DNA of 50,242 nt from SG8-39 sp041558415 (GTDB lineage: Bacteria > Pseudomonadota > Gammaproteobacteria > Burkholderiales > SG8-39): assembly GCA_041558415.1 (NCBI GenBank), contig JBFFEY010000016.1, positions 1 through 50,242 of the forward strand, read 5' to 3'. Made by a program: the position numbers and the translations under genes. Below, piece after piece: positions 18,460 to 26,139 of this stretch. Position 1 is the stretch's first letter. Each line of letters starts with the position of its first letter. Under the pieces are notes generated by a model. That model ran no database searches. It was not told the origin of the DNA and saw only the letters and a list, made by a program, of their open reading frames with translations.

Positions 18460-19536
18460 CTACATCGCGTGCGATTCGCGCTTGCGGTAGAGATAGGTCA
18501 TGCCGTGCACCGTCAGCAGCACGGCGAAGTCGAGCTTGAGCTGGCGCTCAGAGCCGCGCGCCATGAGCTTGAGCTCGCTGCAGCGTCCGATCATCTGGTT
18601 GAGCACGGCGTCGATGGTGAACGCATAGCCGCCACTCCAGCGCGCCACCAGGCGCCGGATCTCGCGCCGGTTGCGGCGCAGGAACTGGGCGGCGGTGAGC
18701 CCGATCGAGGGCGGACGGTTGCGGGTCAGCGGCTCGCCCGAGCCGTCCTCGCCGTCGAACAGCCGGCGCAGGTCGCGGTCGTAGGCATCGGTGAAGCGCG
18801 GCTGATAGTAGGCGCGCTTCTTCTCGTAGTACTCGCGCAGCGTGATGCGCAGGCTCGGCAGGTTGTAGGGCTTGGCGCGGCTGTTGCGTTCCTTGCGTGC
18901 CGCGCCGGCCGCCAGCTCCTTCATGAGCGTGTCGACGTACTCGAGCTTTTTCAGCGCCGGCCAGCCGCGGTAGCGCCGGCGCCAGCCGGAGTGCGGGCGC
19001 AGCCAGACGGCGAAGGTCTCGGCGAAGTCCTCCTCCGGATGACTCTGCGCGTACCAGCCGGGCAGGTGGTGCACATAGCGCCGGCTGGCCGGGTTTGGCT
19101 GGTAGGCGCGCGGGTAGGGCTTGGACGAGTTGCCGAAGCTGCGCTGCCAGCGGCGCCGGCGGTTGAGGCGATAGGCGTGCAGGATGGCATGCCCGATCTC
19201 GTGGCGCAGATACTGCATGCAGGTCTCGACCGTCGCGCCTTCGACGAACAGCATGCGCGAACGCTCCATCCTGATGAGCCGTGGATGTGCGAGATAGAAG
19301 GGTAGCGCGACGCCGGGCACCTCGGCCGGCGAGAACCACTCGTCCGACAACCAGAAATGCGGCCTGAAGCGCAGCCGCTTGCGTTCCAGTTCAGCCAGGA
19401 CACGCTCGATGCAGCTCTGCAGCCAGGTGTGGTCGATGCGCAGGCCGAGGTCGCAGATGCGCAGATCGAGGAGTTCGCGATGATCGAGCCGCGCCCAGGC
19501 GTAGCGTCGGCCCCATTTGCGGCGTGCACGTGCCAT
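18460..19536 (-). CDS. putative zinc metallopeptidase of the HEXXH class
   Basis: A 358-residue protein with HEIGH at 112-116 and a downstream EEDFAETFAVWL (Glu173) that could supply the third zinc ligand, together a zincin-like site. The rest is very basic (many Arg) with no signal peptide or membrane span. C-terminal residues after about 265 are a separate helical region (TAAQFLRRNRREIRRL). The ATG at 19534-19536 was used. It is preceded by the enoyl-CoA hydratase (five bases) and followed by the ATP-grasp ligase. The substrate is unknown. Confidence 0.78.
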   Translation of the reverse strand: MARARRKWGRRYAWARLDHRELLDLRICDLGLRIDHTWLQSCIERVLAELERKRLRFRPHFWLSDEWFSPAEVPGVALPFYLAHPRLIRMERSRMLFVEGATVETCMQYLRHEIGHAILHAYRLNRRRRWQRSFGNSSKPYPRAYQPNPASRRYVHHLPGWYAQSHPEEDFAETFAVWLRPHSGWRRRYRGWPALKKLEYVDTLMKELAAGAARKERNSRAKPYNLPSLRITLREYYEKKRAYYQPRFTDAYDRDLRRLFDGEDGSGEPLTRNRPPSIGLTAAQFLRRNRREIRRLVARWSGGYAFTIDAVLNQMIGRCSELKLMARGSERQLKLDFAVLLTVHGMTYLYRKRESHAM

Positions 19537-19541
19537 GACGT

Positions 19542-20363
19542 CTAGCCTAATGCATCGGGGGCGTCGCCCTCTATCCTGCGTCGGCCCGCGTTCATTTCCG
19601 CCATCAGGGCAATGGAACGGGCATCGACCATCAGGTCGCAGAACAGGGTGCGTTCGTCCGCCAGGCCATCCGGGTCGGCAACCGCGCGGCGCACCAATCG
19701 CTTGATGTGGCCGAGGGCGACAGGGCTCTTCGCCGCCAGCCGGTGCGCAATATCAAGCGCGCGTGGGAGCACCGGTCCGTCGCAGCATTCGTTCACCAGG
19801 CCTGCCGCGGCCGCTTGCGCTGGGGTAAAGGTGCGCCCGAGCAGCAGAAATTCGAGTGCCTTTGCGCCTCCGACGAGTTGGGGCAGGCGTTGGGTGCCGC
19901 CGGCGCCGGGCAGCAGACCGATGTTCGACTCCGGCAGCCCGATGCGGTAGTCGCCCGCCTGCGCGATGCGCAGATCGCAGGCCAGTGCCAGCTCGTAGCC
20001 GCCGCCCATCGCGGTACCGTTCAGGGCGGCGATGAAGATGCGCGCACTCTGTTCAATGCGGCGCAAGCAGCGGTGAATCGGCGATTCGGGCACTGGCCGC
20101 TCGGTCGAGAACGACAGACCGCGCGCCTGCAACTTGCGCGCCCTCGCTTCAAGTACACCGACATCATAGTGGCGGATGAAGACCCCGTCCTGGCCGCCGG
20201 TGAGGACGACCACGCGCAGGTCGTTGCGGTCCTGGATGACGTCCAGCGCCGCCTCCAGTTCGGCCTCGGTGGCGTCATCCATGAAGCCCTGCGGCGGGTT
20301 GTGAAAGCGCAGCACGGCGACACCGCTTTCGGCGTCCAGGGTCAGTCGTTTGCCAGTCAGCAT
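19542..20363 (-). CDS. enoyl-CoA hydratase/isomerase family protein
   Basis: Crotonase-fold enzyme of 273 residues that would hydrate, isomerise or hydrolyse an acyl-CoA. The oxyanion-hole segment is LNGTAMGGGYELALACD and the second half of the active site is GLPESNIGLLPGAGGTQRLP, with a Glu at each usual position. The start MLTGKRL at 20361-20363 has a GAAAG site upstream. It is transcribed away from the molybdenum hydroxylase genes, and precedes the zincin gene by five bases on the same strand. A link to aromatic CoA metabolism is suggested by location only. Confidence 0.88.
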   Translation of the reverse strand: MLTGKRLTLDAESGVAVLRFHNPPQGFMDDATEAELEAALDVIQDRNDLRVVVLTGGQDGVFIRHYDVGVLEARARKLQARGLSFSTERPVPESPIHRCLRRIEQSARIFIAALNGTAMGGGYELALACDLRIAQAGDYRIGLPESNIGLLPGAGGTQRLPQLVGGAKALEFLLLGRTFTPAQAAAAGLVNECCDGPVLPRALDIAHRLAAKSPVALGHIKRLVRRAVADPDGLADERTLFCDLMVDARSIALMAEMNAGRRRIEGDAPDALG

Positions 20364-20450
20364 GGTCTTTCGTTCCGCCGGTTGCACCGGCCGCAAATCC
20401 TAGCAGGACGGTGACGCCGGCGTTGCCCTTGATCCAGCGCAAGGCCGGGC

Positions 20451-20480
20451 TTTGCAATCCCCCGGGCGCGGGAGTACAGT
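20451..20480 (+). promoter_or_regulatory. weak promoter for the molybdenum hydroxylase operon
   Basis: TTTGCA (20451-20456), an 18-base spacer and TACAGT (20475-20480) resemble sigma70 boxes (four of six each). The operator-like inverted repeat begins 14 bases further on. Confidence 0.4.
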
Positions 20481-20493
20481 GCGGCGAGGCAAA

Positions 20494-20512
20494 TTGTTTG
20501 GGGACCAAACAA
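20494..20512. promoter_or_regulatory. inverted repeat overlapping the ribosome site of the hydroxylase operon
   Basis: TTGTTTGG and CCAAACAA flank GGA, a perfect 8-bp inverted repeat ending at the base before the ATG of the 2Fe-2S subunit. It contains the GGGGA ribosome-binding sequence, so bound repressor or a folded leader could block expression at the start. No consensus of a known regulator is claimed. Confidence 0.55.
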
Positions 20513-21037
20513 ATGAGCGCCGGCCGGGAACAGGGTGTCGCGCTGCGTCGCAACGTCCAGATCGAACTGCAGCTCAACGGCGAACCGACCGAGGTTTCCT
20601 TCGCACCCTACAAAACGCTGCTCGAGCTGCTGCGCGAGGATCTCGGCCTGCCCGGCACCAAGCACGGCTGCGAGCTGGGTGAGTGCGGTGCCTGCGCGGT
20701 GCTGCTCGACGGTGCAGTGGTGCTGTCCTGCCTGGTGCTTGCGGTGGACTGTGCCGGGCGTTCAGTGGAGACGGTCGAGGGCCTGGCGCGTGGCGCCGAG
20801 CTGCACCCGCTGCAGGCGGCGCTCACCGATCTCGGCGGTTCGCAATGCGGCTACTGCACGCCGGGCATGCTGATGACCGCCAAGGCGCTGCTCGAACGTG
20901 AACCGAATCCGACGCGCGAGCATATCCGCGAGGCCATTGCCGGCAACATTTGCCGCTGTACCGGCTATCAGCAGATCGTCGACGCCATTGAGCGCGCGGC
21001 GCGCGAGCTGCGCGATGCCCGAGGGGCGCGGGCATGA
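20513..21037 (+). CDS. hcrC: 2Fe-2S subunit of a 4-hydroxybenzoyl-CoA reductase-type enzyme
   Basis: Small iron-sulfur subunit of 174 residues that passes electrons to the molybdenum site. A plant-type [2Fe-2S] cluster is bound by Cys53, Cys58, Cys61 and Cys73 (GCELGECGACAVLL), and a second by Cys112, Cys115, Cys147 and Cys149 (QCGYC and CRCTGYQQ). The ATG at 20513 was chosen from its ribosome site and family start; an in-frame upstream frame adds a non-homologous tail. It overlaps the large subunit by four bases. Family members include xanthine dehydrogenase and CO dehydrogenase small subunits; the assignment rests on the whole operon. Confidence 0.88.
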   Translation: MSAGREQGVALRRNVQIELQLNGEPTEVSFAPYKTLLELLREDLGLPGTKHGCELGECGACAVLLDGAVVLSCLVLAVDCAGRSVETVEGLARGAELHPLQAALTDLGGSQCGYCTPGMLMTAKALLEREPNPTREHIREAIAGNICRCTGYQQIVDAIERAARELRDARGARA

Positions 21038-23502
21038 GCAGCGAGAAAAAGCGCTTCGATGTCGTCGGCAAGGCGCGCCGCCGCGTCGACGGGCGGGCCA
21101 AGGTGGTCGGACAGTTGCGCTTTGCCGATGATCTCGTGCTGCCGCGCATGCTGTTCTGCAAGCTGTTGCGCTCGCCGCAGCCGCACGCCGCGATCGAGTC
21201 GATCGAGGTGTCGCGTGCGCAGCAGCACCCGGGCGTGCACCTGGTGCTGACCGGCGAGGCCTTCCCGGTACCCTACGGCATCATGCCGGTCTCGCAGGAC
21301 GAGTATCCGCTGGCGCGCGAGAAGGTGCGCTACGTCGGCGACCCGGTCGCGGCGGTTGTCGCCAGGGACGAACAGACGGCGAGCGAGGCGCTCGACCTGA
21401 TCACGGTGAAATACCGCGCGTTACCGACGGTCGCTTCGCCCGAAGAGGCGCTCGCCAAGCCCGAACCGCGTATCCACGATTACGGCGAGCAGGGCAACAT
21501 CCACCGCAACCAGGCCTACGAGTTCGGTGACGTCGAGGAGGCGCTGGCAAAGTCGGACCACGTCTTCGAGGATCTGTTTTTCTACGAGGGCAACACGCAC
21601 CTGCCGATGGAACAGCAGGCCTCGCTCGCCACGGTCGATGGCGACGGCAAGCTGCTGCTCTCGTCGAGCACGCAGAACCCGCATTACCTGCATCGGCAGA
21701 TGGCCCGCGTGCTGCAGATGCCGGCCTCGCAGATCCGGGTGATTGCGACGCCGAACGGCGGTGGCTTCGGCGGCAAATGCGATCCGGGCAACCACGAGTT
21801 CGTGGTGTGCAAGGCGGCGCTCATGCTCGGCCGACCGGTGAAGATCTGCCTGACGCGCGAGGAGGTTTTCTACCAGCATCGCGGACGGCATCCGGTGCTG
21901 ATGAAATTCCGCACCGGTGTCAGCAAGGACGGCAAGCTGACCGCGATGCACTTGCAGACGCTGCTCGACGGCGGCGCCTATGGCTCGCACGGGCCGGCGA
22001 GCACTTTTTACACGGGGGTACTGACGCCGATCACCTACCAGCTGCCGCGCTTCAAGTTCGAGGCCTGCCGCGTGTTCACCAACAAACCGGCCTGCGGGCC
22101 GAAACGCGGCCATGGCACGCCGCAGCCGCGCTTCGGCCAGGAGGTGCAGCTCGACAAGATCGCGGAGAAGCTGAATCTGGATCCCGCCGAGCTGCGGCTC
22201 GGCATGGTGACCGAGGCGGGTGCGCTGACCGCGAGCTGGCTGCGTGTCGGCACGACGGGACTCGCGCAATGCATCCGCACGGTGGTCGAGCGCTCCGGCT
22301 GGAAGGACAAGCACCGCAAGCTGCCGCTCGGCCGTGGCATCGGACTCGCCTGCTCGAGCTACATGTGCGGCGCCGGGGTGGCGATCTACTGGAACAAGAT
22401 GCCGCACTCGGCGGTCCAGCTGCTGCTCGACCGCAGCGGTCAGGTGACCGTGTACTGCGGCGCGACCGAGATCGGCCAGGGTTCGGACGACGTGCTCGCG
22501 GCGCTGATTGCGGAGGCGCTCGGCATCGACACCGGCGCGGTGCGCTGTGTCACGGGCGATACCGGCATCACGCCGATCGACCTCGGCTCGTACTCGAGCC
22601 GCGTGACGATCATGATGGGCAATGCCGCGCTGCAGGCAGCCGGGCGCGTGCGCGCGCAGCTCGCGGCGGCGGTTGCCGAGCAGCTGGACACGTTGCCCGA
22701 CCGCATCGCGTTCTCGCAGGGCCAGGTGTTTGCCGCTGAGGACCCGGGCAAGGCGATGAGCTTCGTCGAGGCGGTGGCGCTGGCCGAGGCCAAGTTCGGC
22801 ACCCTCTCCGCGGTCGGCTCGTATGCGCCGCCCAAGCCGCCGGGCAAGTACAAGGGTGCCGGCGTCGGGCCGTCGCCCGCCTACAGTTTTTCGGCCTGCG
22901 TGGTCGAGACCGAGGTCGACCCGGTGACCGGCTGGATACACGTGCCGAAGATCTGGATCGCGCACGACATCGGCCGCGCGCTCAACCCGGTGCTGGCGCA
23001 AGGCCAGGTCATCGGTGGCGTCTACATGGGACTCGGCGAAGCGCTGATGGAAGAGCAGGCCTTCCGCCGCCTGCCGCCCAAGCTGTCCGATGCCCTGGTG
23101 CATCGCAACCCTTCGATGCTCGACTACAAGAGCCTGACTGCGCTCGACATGCCGGAAGTCGACGTCGCCCTCATCGAGGAACCGGACCCGAATTGTCCGT
23201 ACGGCGCGAAGGAAGTCGGGCAGGGGCCGCTGCTGCCAGTGATGCCGGCGCTCGCGAACGCGGTTTTCGACGCGGTCGGCGTGCGCATCGACGAGGTGCC
23301 AATCACGCCCGACAAGGTGCTGCGCGCCCTGCAACGCAAGGCGAAGGGCGAGGCGCCCCGTATCGGGCCCGAGGCGTTCCCTGAAGTACCTTATCCCGCG
23401 CCGACCTTCGTGCTGCCGCCGTGGGAAAACGGCGACGGCGACGAGCTGAAAGGGCTGGACGGCAAACCGCTGCACCGTTCGCGAAAGCGGGCTGCCGCAT
23501 GA
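21034..23502 (+). CDS. hcrA: molybdopterin subunit of a 4-hydroxybenzoyl-CoA reductase-type enzyme
   Basis: Catalytic large subunit of 822 residues of the xanthine-oxidase family. EYPLAREKVRYVGDPVAAVV near the N-terminus, GGGFGGK for cofactor binding near 245, RGHGTPQPRF and YSSRVTIMMGNA occur in the usual order, and Glu727 in GAKEVGQG is the catalytic glutamate. Several of these stretches closely recall the HcrA subunit of Thauera aromatica, which dehydroxylates 4-hydroxybenzoyl-CoA to benzoyl-CoA with reduced ferredoxin. It overlaps both neighbours by four bases. A general aromatic or CO-type hydroxylase is the alternative; the FAD subunit makes the Hcr reading stronger. Confidence 0.87.
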   Translation: MSSEKKRFDVVGKARRRVDGRAKVVGQLRFADDLVLPRMLFCKLLRSPQPHAAIESIEVSRAQQHPGVHLVLTGEAFPVPYGIMPVSQDEYPLAREKVRYVGDPVAAVVARDEQTASEALDLITVKYRALPTVASPEEALAKPEPRIHDYGEQGNIHRNQAYEFGDVEEALAKSDHVFEDLFFYEGNTHLPMEQQASLATVDGDGKLLLSSSTQNPHYLHRQMARVLQMPASQIRVIATPNGGGFGGKCDPGNHEFVVCKAALMLGRPVKICLTREEVFYQHRGRHPVLMKFRTGVSKDGKLTAMHLQTLLDGGAYGSHGPASTFYTGVLTPITYQLPRFKFEACRVFTNKPACGPKRGHGTPQPRFGQEVQLDKIAEKLNLDPAELRLGMVTEAGALTASWLRVGTTGLAQCIRTVVERSGWKDKHRKLPLGRGIGLACSSYMCGAGVAIYWNKMPHSAVQLLLDRSGQVTVYCGATEIGQGSDDVLAALIAEALGIDTGAVRCVTGDTGITPIDLGSYSSRVTIMMGNAALQAAGRVRAQLAAAVAEQLDTLPDRIAFSQGQVFAAEDPGKAMSFVEAVALAEAKFGTLSAVGSYAPPKPPGKYKGAGVGPSPAYSFSACVVETEVDPVTGWIHVPKIWIAHDIGRALNPVLAQGQVIGGVYMGLGEALMEEQAFRRLPPKLSDALVHRNPSMLDYKSLTALDMPEVDVALIEEPDPNCPYGAKEVGQGPLLPVMPALANAVFDAVGVRIDEVPITPDKVLRALQRKAKGEAPRIGPEAFPEVPYPAPTFVLPPWENGDGDELKGLDGKPLHRSRKRAAA

Positions 23503-24527
23503 TGCGCCTGCCGTGGTTCGAGTACCGCGCGCCGCGTTCGGTGGACGAGGCGGCGCGCATCCTGGCCGGCGAGGGGCCGGGCGCGATGCTGGTGGCCGGC
23601 GGCACGGACCTGCTGCCGAACATGAAGCGGCGCCACCAGTCGCCGTCGACGCTGGTCGCGCTGCGCGGGGTGGAGGAACTGAAGGCCGTGAACAACGGCG
23701 CCGGCCTGCAGCTGGGCGCCGGATTGACGCTGACCGAGGTCGTCGAGACTCCGGCGGTGCGCGAACGGTACGCCGGCCTGTGGCAGGCGGCGGCACAGGT
23801 CGCCACGCCGCATTTGCGCAACATGGGCACGCTCGGCGGCAACGTCTGCCTCGATACGCGCTGCAGCTATTACAACCAGAGTTACGAGTGGCGCAAGGCG
23901 ATCGACTTCTGCCTGAAGAAGGACGGCGAGACCTGCTGGGTCGCGACCGCCAGCAAGCGTTGCGTGGCCGTGTCGTCTACCGATACCGCGCCTGCGCTGA
24001 TCTCGCTCGATGCGAGGGCACGGCTGGCGTCCGTCGGCGGGACGCGCGAGATCGCGATTGCCGACCTGTACCGCAATGACGGCATCGACTACCTGGCGCG
24101 CAAGCCCGAGGAGCTGCTGACCGCCATCGTGCTGCCCGAAGCGACGGGCTGGCGAAGCAGCTACTGGAAGCTGCGCCGCCGCGGCTCCTTCGATTTCCCG
24201 GTGCTCGGCGTCGCCGCCGCGGTCAGGCTCGCGGCGGACGGCACGGTCGAGGCGGCGCGCATCGCACTGGGCGCGGTCGCCTCGCGCCCGTTCCTCGTTC
24301 CGAAAGTCGGCGACGCCATGGTCGGGCGCAAGCTGAGCGACGAGGTAATCGGCGAGGCTGCAGCGACGGTGGCCTCGCGCGCCAAACCGATGGACAACGC
24401 CGACATGAACCTGTACTGGCGCAAGGAGGTCGTCGCCAGTTTCGTCGGCTATGCTCTGCGCGAGCTGCGCGGCGACGACATGCGTGCGGTGCGGCTCAGC
24501 ACCGCGCGCCAGGCGCTTGCCGCCTGA
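23499..24527 (+). CDS. hcrB: FAD/[4Fe-4S] subunit of a 4-hydroxybenzoyl-CoA reductase-type enzyme
   Basis: FAD-binding subunit of 342 residues. The FAD sites are VAGGTDLLPN near 32-41 and NMGTLGGNVCLDTRC. Inside a stretch that other family members lack, cysteines are at 117, 122, 138, 146 and 155. The spacing of 122/138/146/155 is that reported for the extra [4Fe-4S] cluster of Thauera HcrB, which marks reductases that work against the normal electron flow. The ATG lies in an ATGATG/TGA overlap with hcrA. It ends the operon and meets phosphofructokinase in a shared hairpin. Confidence 0.88.
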   Translation: MMRLPWFEYRAPRSVDEAARILAGEGPGAMLVAGGTDLLPNMKRRHQSPSTLVALRGVEELKAVNNGAGLQLGAGLTLTEVVETPAVRERYAGLWQAAAQVATPHLRNMGTLGGNVCLDTRCSYYNQSYEWRKAIDFCLKKDGETCWVATASKRCVAVSSTDTAPALISLDARARLASVGGTREIAIADLYRNDGIDYLARKPEELLTAIVLPEATGWRSSYWKLRRRGSFDFPVLGVAAAVRLAADGTVEAARIALGAVASRPFLVPKVGDAMVGRKLSDEVIGEAAATVASRAKPMDNADMNLYWRKEVVASFVGYALRELRGDDMRAVRLSTARQALAA

Positions 24528-24543
24528 GACCGCGCCGGTCTCA
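24525..24543. terminator. perfect hairpin spanning both stop codons of convergent genes
   Basis: TGAGACCG (24525-24532), loop CGC and CGGTCTCA (24536-24543) form a perfect 8-bp hairpin. It contains the hcrB stop and the stop of the opposing phosphofructokinase gene. No U-tract follows. Confidence 0.5.
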
Positions 24544-25659
24544 GTCGCCGAAACAGGTTCCGAGCTCGCGCGCCGTGCGGACGGTGTCGCAGTTCGGCGG
24601 CACGTTGCGGATCTTGCGCGTCACCTTTGCCAGCGGCACGTAGCGCACAATCGGTGGCGCCAAAGCGACCATGACGCCCGAGCGCCCTTCGGCGAGGGCG
24701 CGCACCGCCGCAGCGCCGAAGCGCAACGAGATGAGCCGGTCGAAGGTCGTCGGCGTGCCGCCGCGCAGCAGGTGGCCGAGCACGATCTGACGGGTTTCCT
24801 TGCCCGTCAGTGCGCCAATCTCGCCCGCGACCTGCTTGCCGATGCCGCCAAGCCGCTCCGCGGCACCCGGCCGCTTCTCGAGCACCGAGCGGTGGCCGCC
24901 TTTCGGCCGCGCCCCCTCGGCGACGACCACGATCGCGTAGTGTGCGCCGCGGCGCTCGCGCGCGCGAATGGCTTCTGCCACGCGCTCGATGCGGTAGGGG
25001 ATCTCCGGGATGAGGATCACGTGCGCGTCGCTCGACACGCCGGCATTGAGCGCGATCCAGCCGGCGTAGCGCCCCATCACCTCGACCACGATGACGCGGC
25101 GGTGCGAGGCCGCGGTGGTATGCAGGCGCTCGATGCATTCCGACGCGAACGACACAGCGGTGTCGAAGCCAAAGGTCGTCGCCGTCTGCGAAAGATCGTT
25201 GTCGATCGTCTTCGGGACCCCGATCACGCGCAGGCCTTTTTTCGCCAGCACGTTGGCGATTGCGAGCGAGCCGTCGCCGCCGATCGCGACGCAGGCATCG
25301 ATCTTGGCGCGCCGGAAGGCGCGCACCAGCTCGCTCGAGCGGTCGCGCTCGACGACACGACCACTGGCGAGCTTCGTTGGGAAGCGGAGCGGATTGCCGA
25401 CGTTGGTGGTGCCGATGATGGTGCCGCCGAGATGGGTGATGTTGCGCACGCGGTCGGGCGTCAAGCGCATCAGCCCCGAGCCGTCGGCCGGTGGATCGAG
25501 CAGGCCGGCGTAGCCGTCGCGGATGCCGACGCATTCCCAGCCGTGGTGGTGTGCGCTCATGACGACGCTGCGAATCACCGCGTTCAGCCCGGGCGCGTCA
25601 CCGCCGCCGGTGGACACCGCGATCCTGCGTATTCTTGGTGGCCGCTTGCGCTTCATCAT
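24541..25659 (-). CDS. pfkA: 6-phosphofructokinase
   Basis: Phosphofructokinase of 372 residues, phosphorylating fructose 6-phosphate in glycolysis. STGGGDAPGLNAVIR is the nucleotide-binding start, GGDGSLAIAN and PKTIDNDLSQT carry the donor-specificity positions, MGRYAGWIAL the substrate part. At the two classical positions it has Gly in GGDGS (ATP type) and Lys in PKTIDND (more typical of PPi enzymes), a mixed pattern also known in some ATP-dependent group members; ATP use is the best guess. The ATG at 25657-25659 has an AGGAG site 12 bases upstream. Convergent with hcrB; no other glycolytic gene is near. Confidence 0.92.
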   Translation of the reverse strand: MMKRKRPPRIRRIAVSTGGGDAPGLNAVIRSVVMSAHHHGWECVGIRDGYAGLLDPPADGSGLMRLTPDRVRNITHLGGTIIGTTNVGNPLRFPTKLASGRVVERDRSSELVRAFRRAKIDACVAIGGDGSLAIANVLAKKGLRVIGVPKTIDNDLSQTATTFGFDTAVSFASECIERLHTTAASHRRVIVVEVMGRYAGWIALNAGVSSDAHVILIPEIPYRIERVAEAIRARERRGAHYAIVVVAEGARPKGGHRSVLEKRPGAAERLGGIGKQVAGEIGALTGKETRQIVLGHLLRGGTPTTFDRLISLRFGAAAVRALAEGRSGVMVALAPPIVRYVPLAKVTRKIRNVPPNCDTVRTARELGTCFGD

Positions 25660-25755
25660 CGTCCTATTTTCTCCTGTCACGCCTGCGCTCGCCGAGCGGT
25701 GCCGCGCGCCGCGGCTGGCCTTAGAATAGCGCCTCTACCCACCGAGGTCTGCGGG

Positions 25756-26130
25756 ATGGAGCTTGTTTCGCACGAGTATGCCGGCGCGGTCGTCCTGGCG
25801 CCAGACGGCCGGCTGGATCACGATAACAGCGAGGCGTTTCGCGCGGCGCTGCAGCCCTATCTGGACGCTGCTGCACGCCCGCAGCGCGGCGTCGTGCTGG
25901 ATCTCTCGCGTCTGGCATACGTCTCATCGGCCGGGCTGCGTTGCTTCGTGCTGGCGGCGAAGCAGGCCAAGGCACAGGGTGGTCGCATCGTGATCGCCGG
26001 CATGCAGCCGGTGGTGGCGGAAATCTTTCAGATCAGCCGCTTCAATCTGGTCTTCGACATCTTTTCGTCGGTCCGCGACGCGCTCGCCGCGCTTTCGGCA
26101 GAGGCGACGGCGGCGTTCGATCGAGGCTAG
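25756..26130 (+). CDS. STAS-domain anti-sigma factor antagonist
   Basis: A 124-residue STAS protein of the SpoIIAA/RsbV type. The conserved phosphorylatable serine region is YVSSAGLRCFVLAAK, with Ser57/Ser58. In partner switching, the unphosphorylated form binds an anti-sigma kinase and releases its target. The ATG at 25756 starts a typical beta strand. It begins a plus-strand run with the MBL protein (ten bases) and the CHASE2-PP2C phosphatase; a matching kinase-like gene lies at 30375-30785. Confidence 0.9.
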   Translation: MELVSHEYAGAVVLAPDGRLDHDNSEAFRAALQPYLDAAARPQRGVVLDLSRLAYVSSAGLRCFVLAAKQAKAQGGRIVIAGMQPVVAEIFQISRFNLVFDIFSSVRDALAALSAEATAAFDRG

Positions 26131-26139
26131 GCGAGCGGC

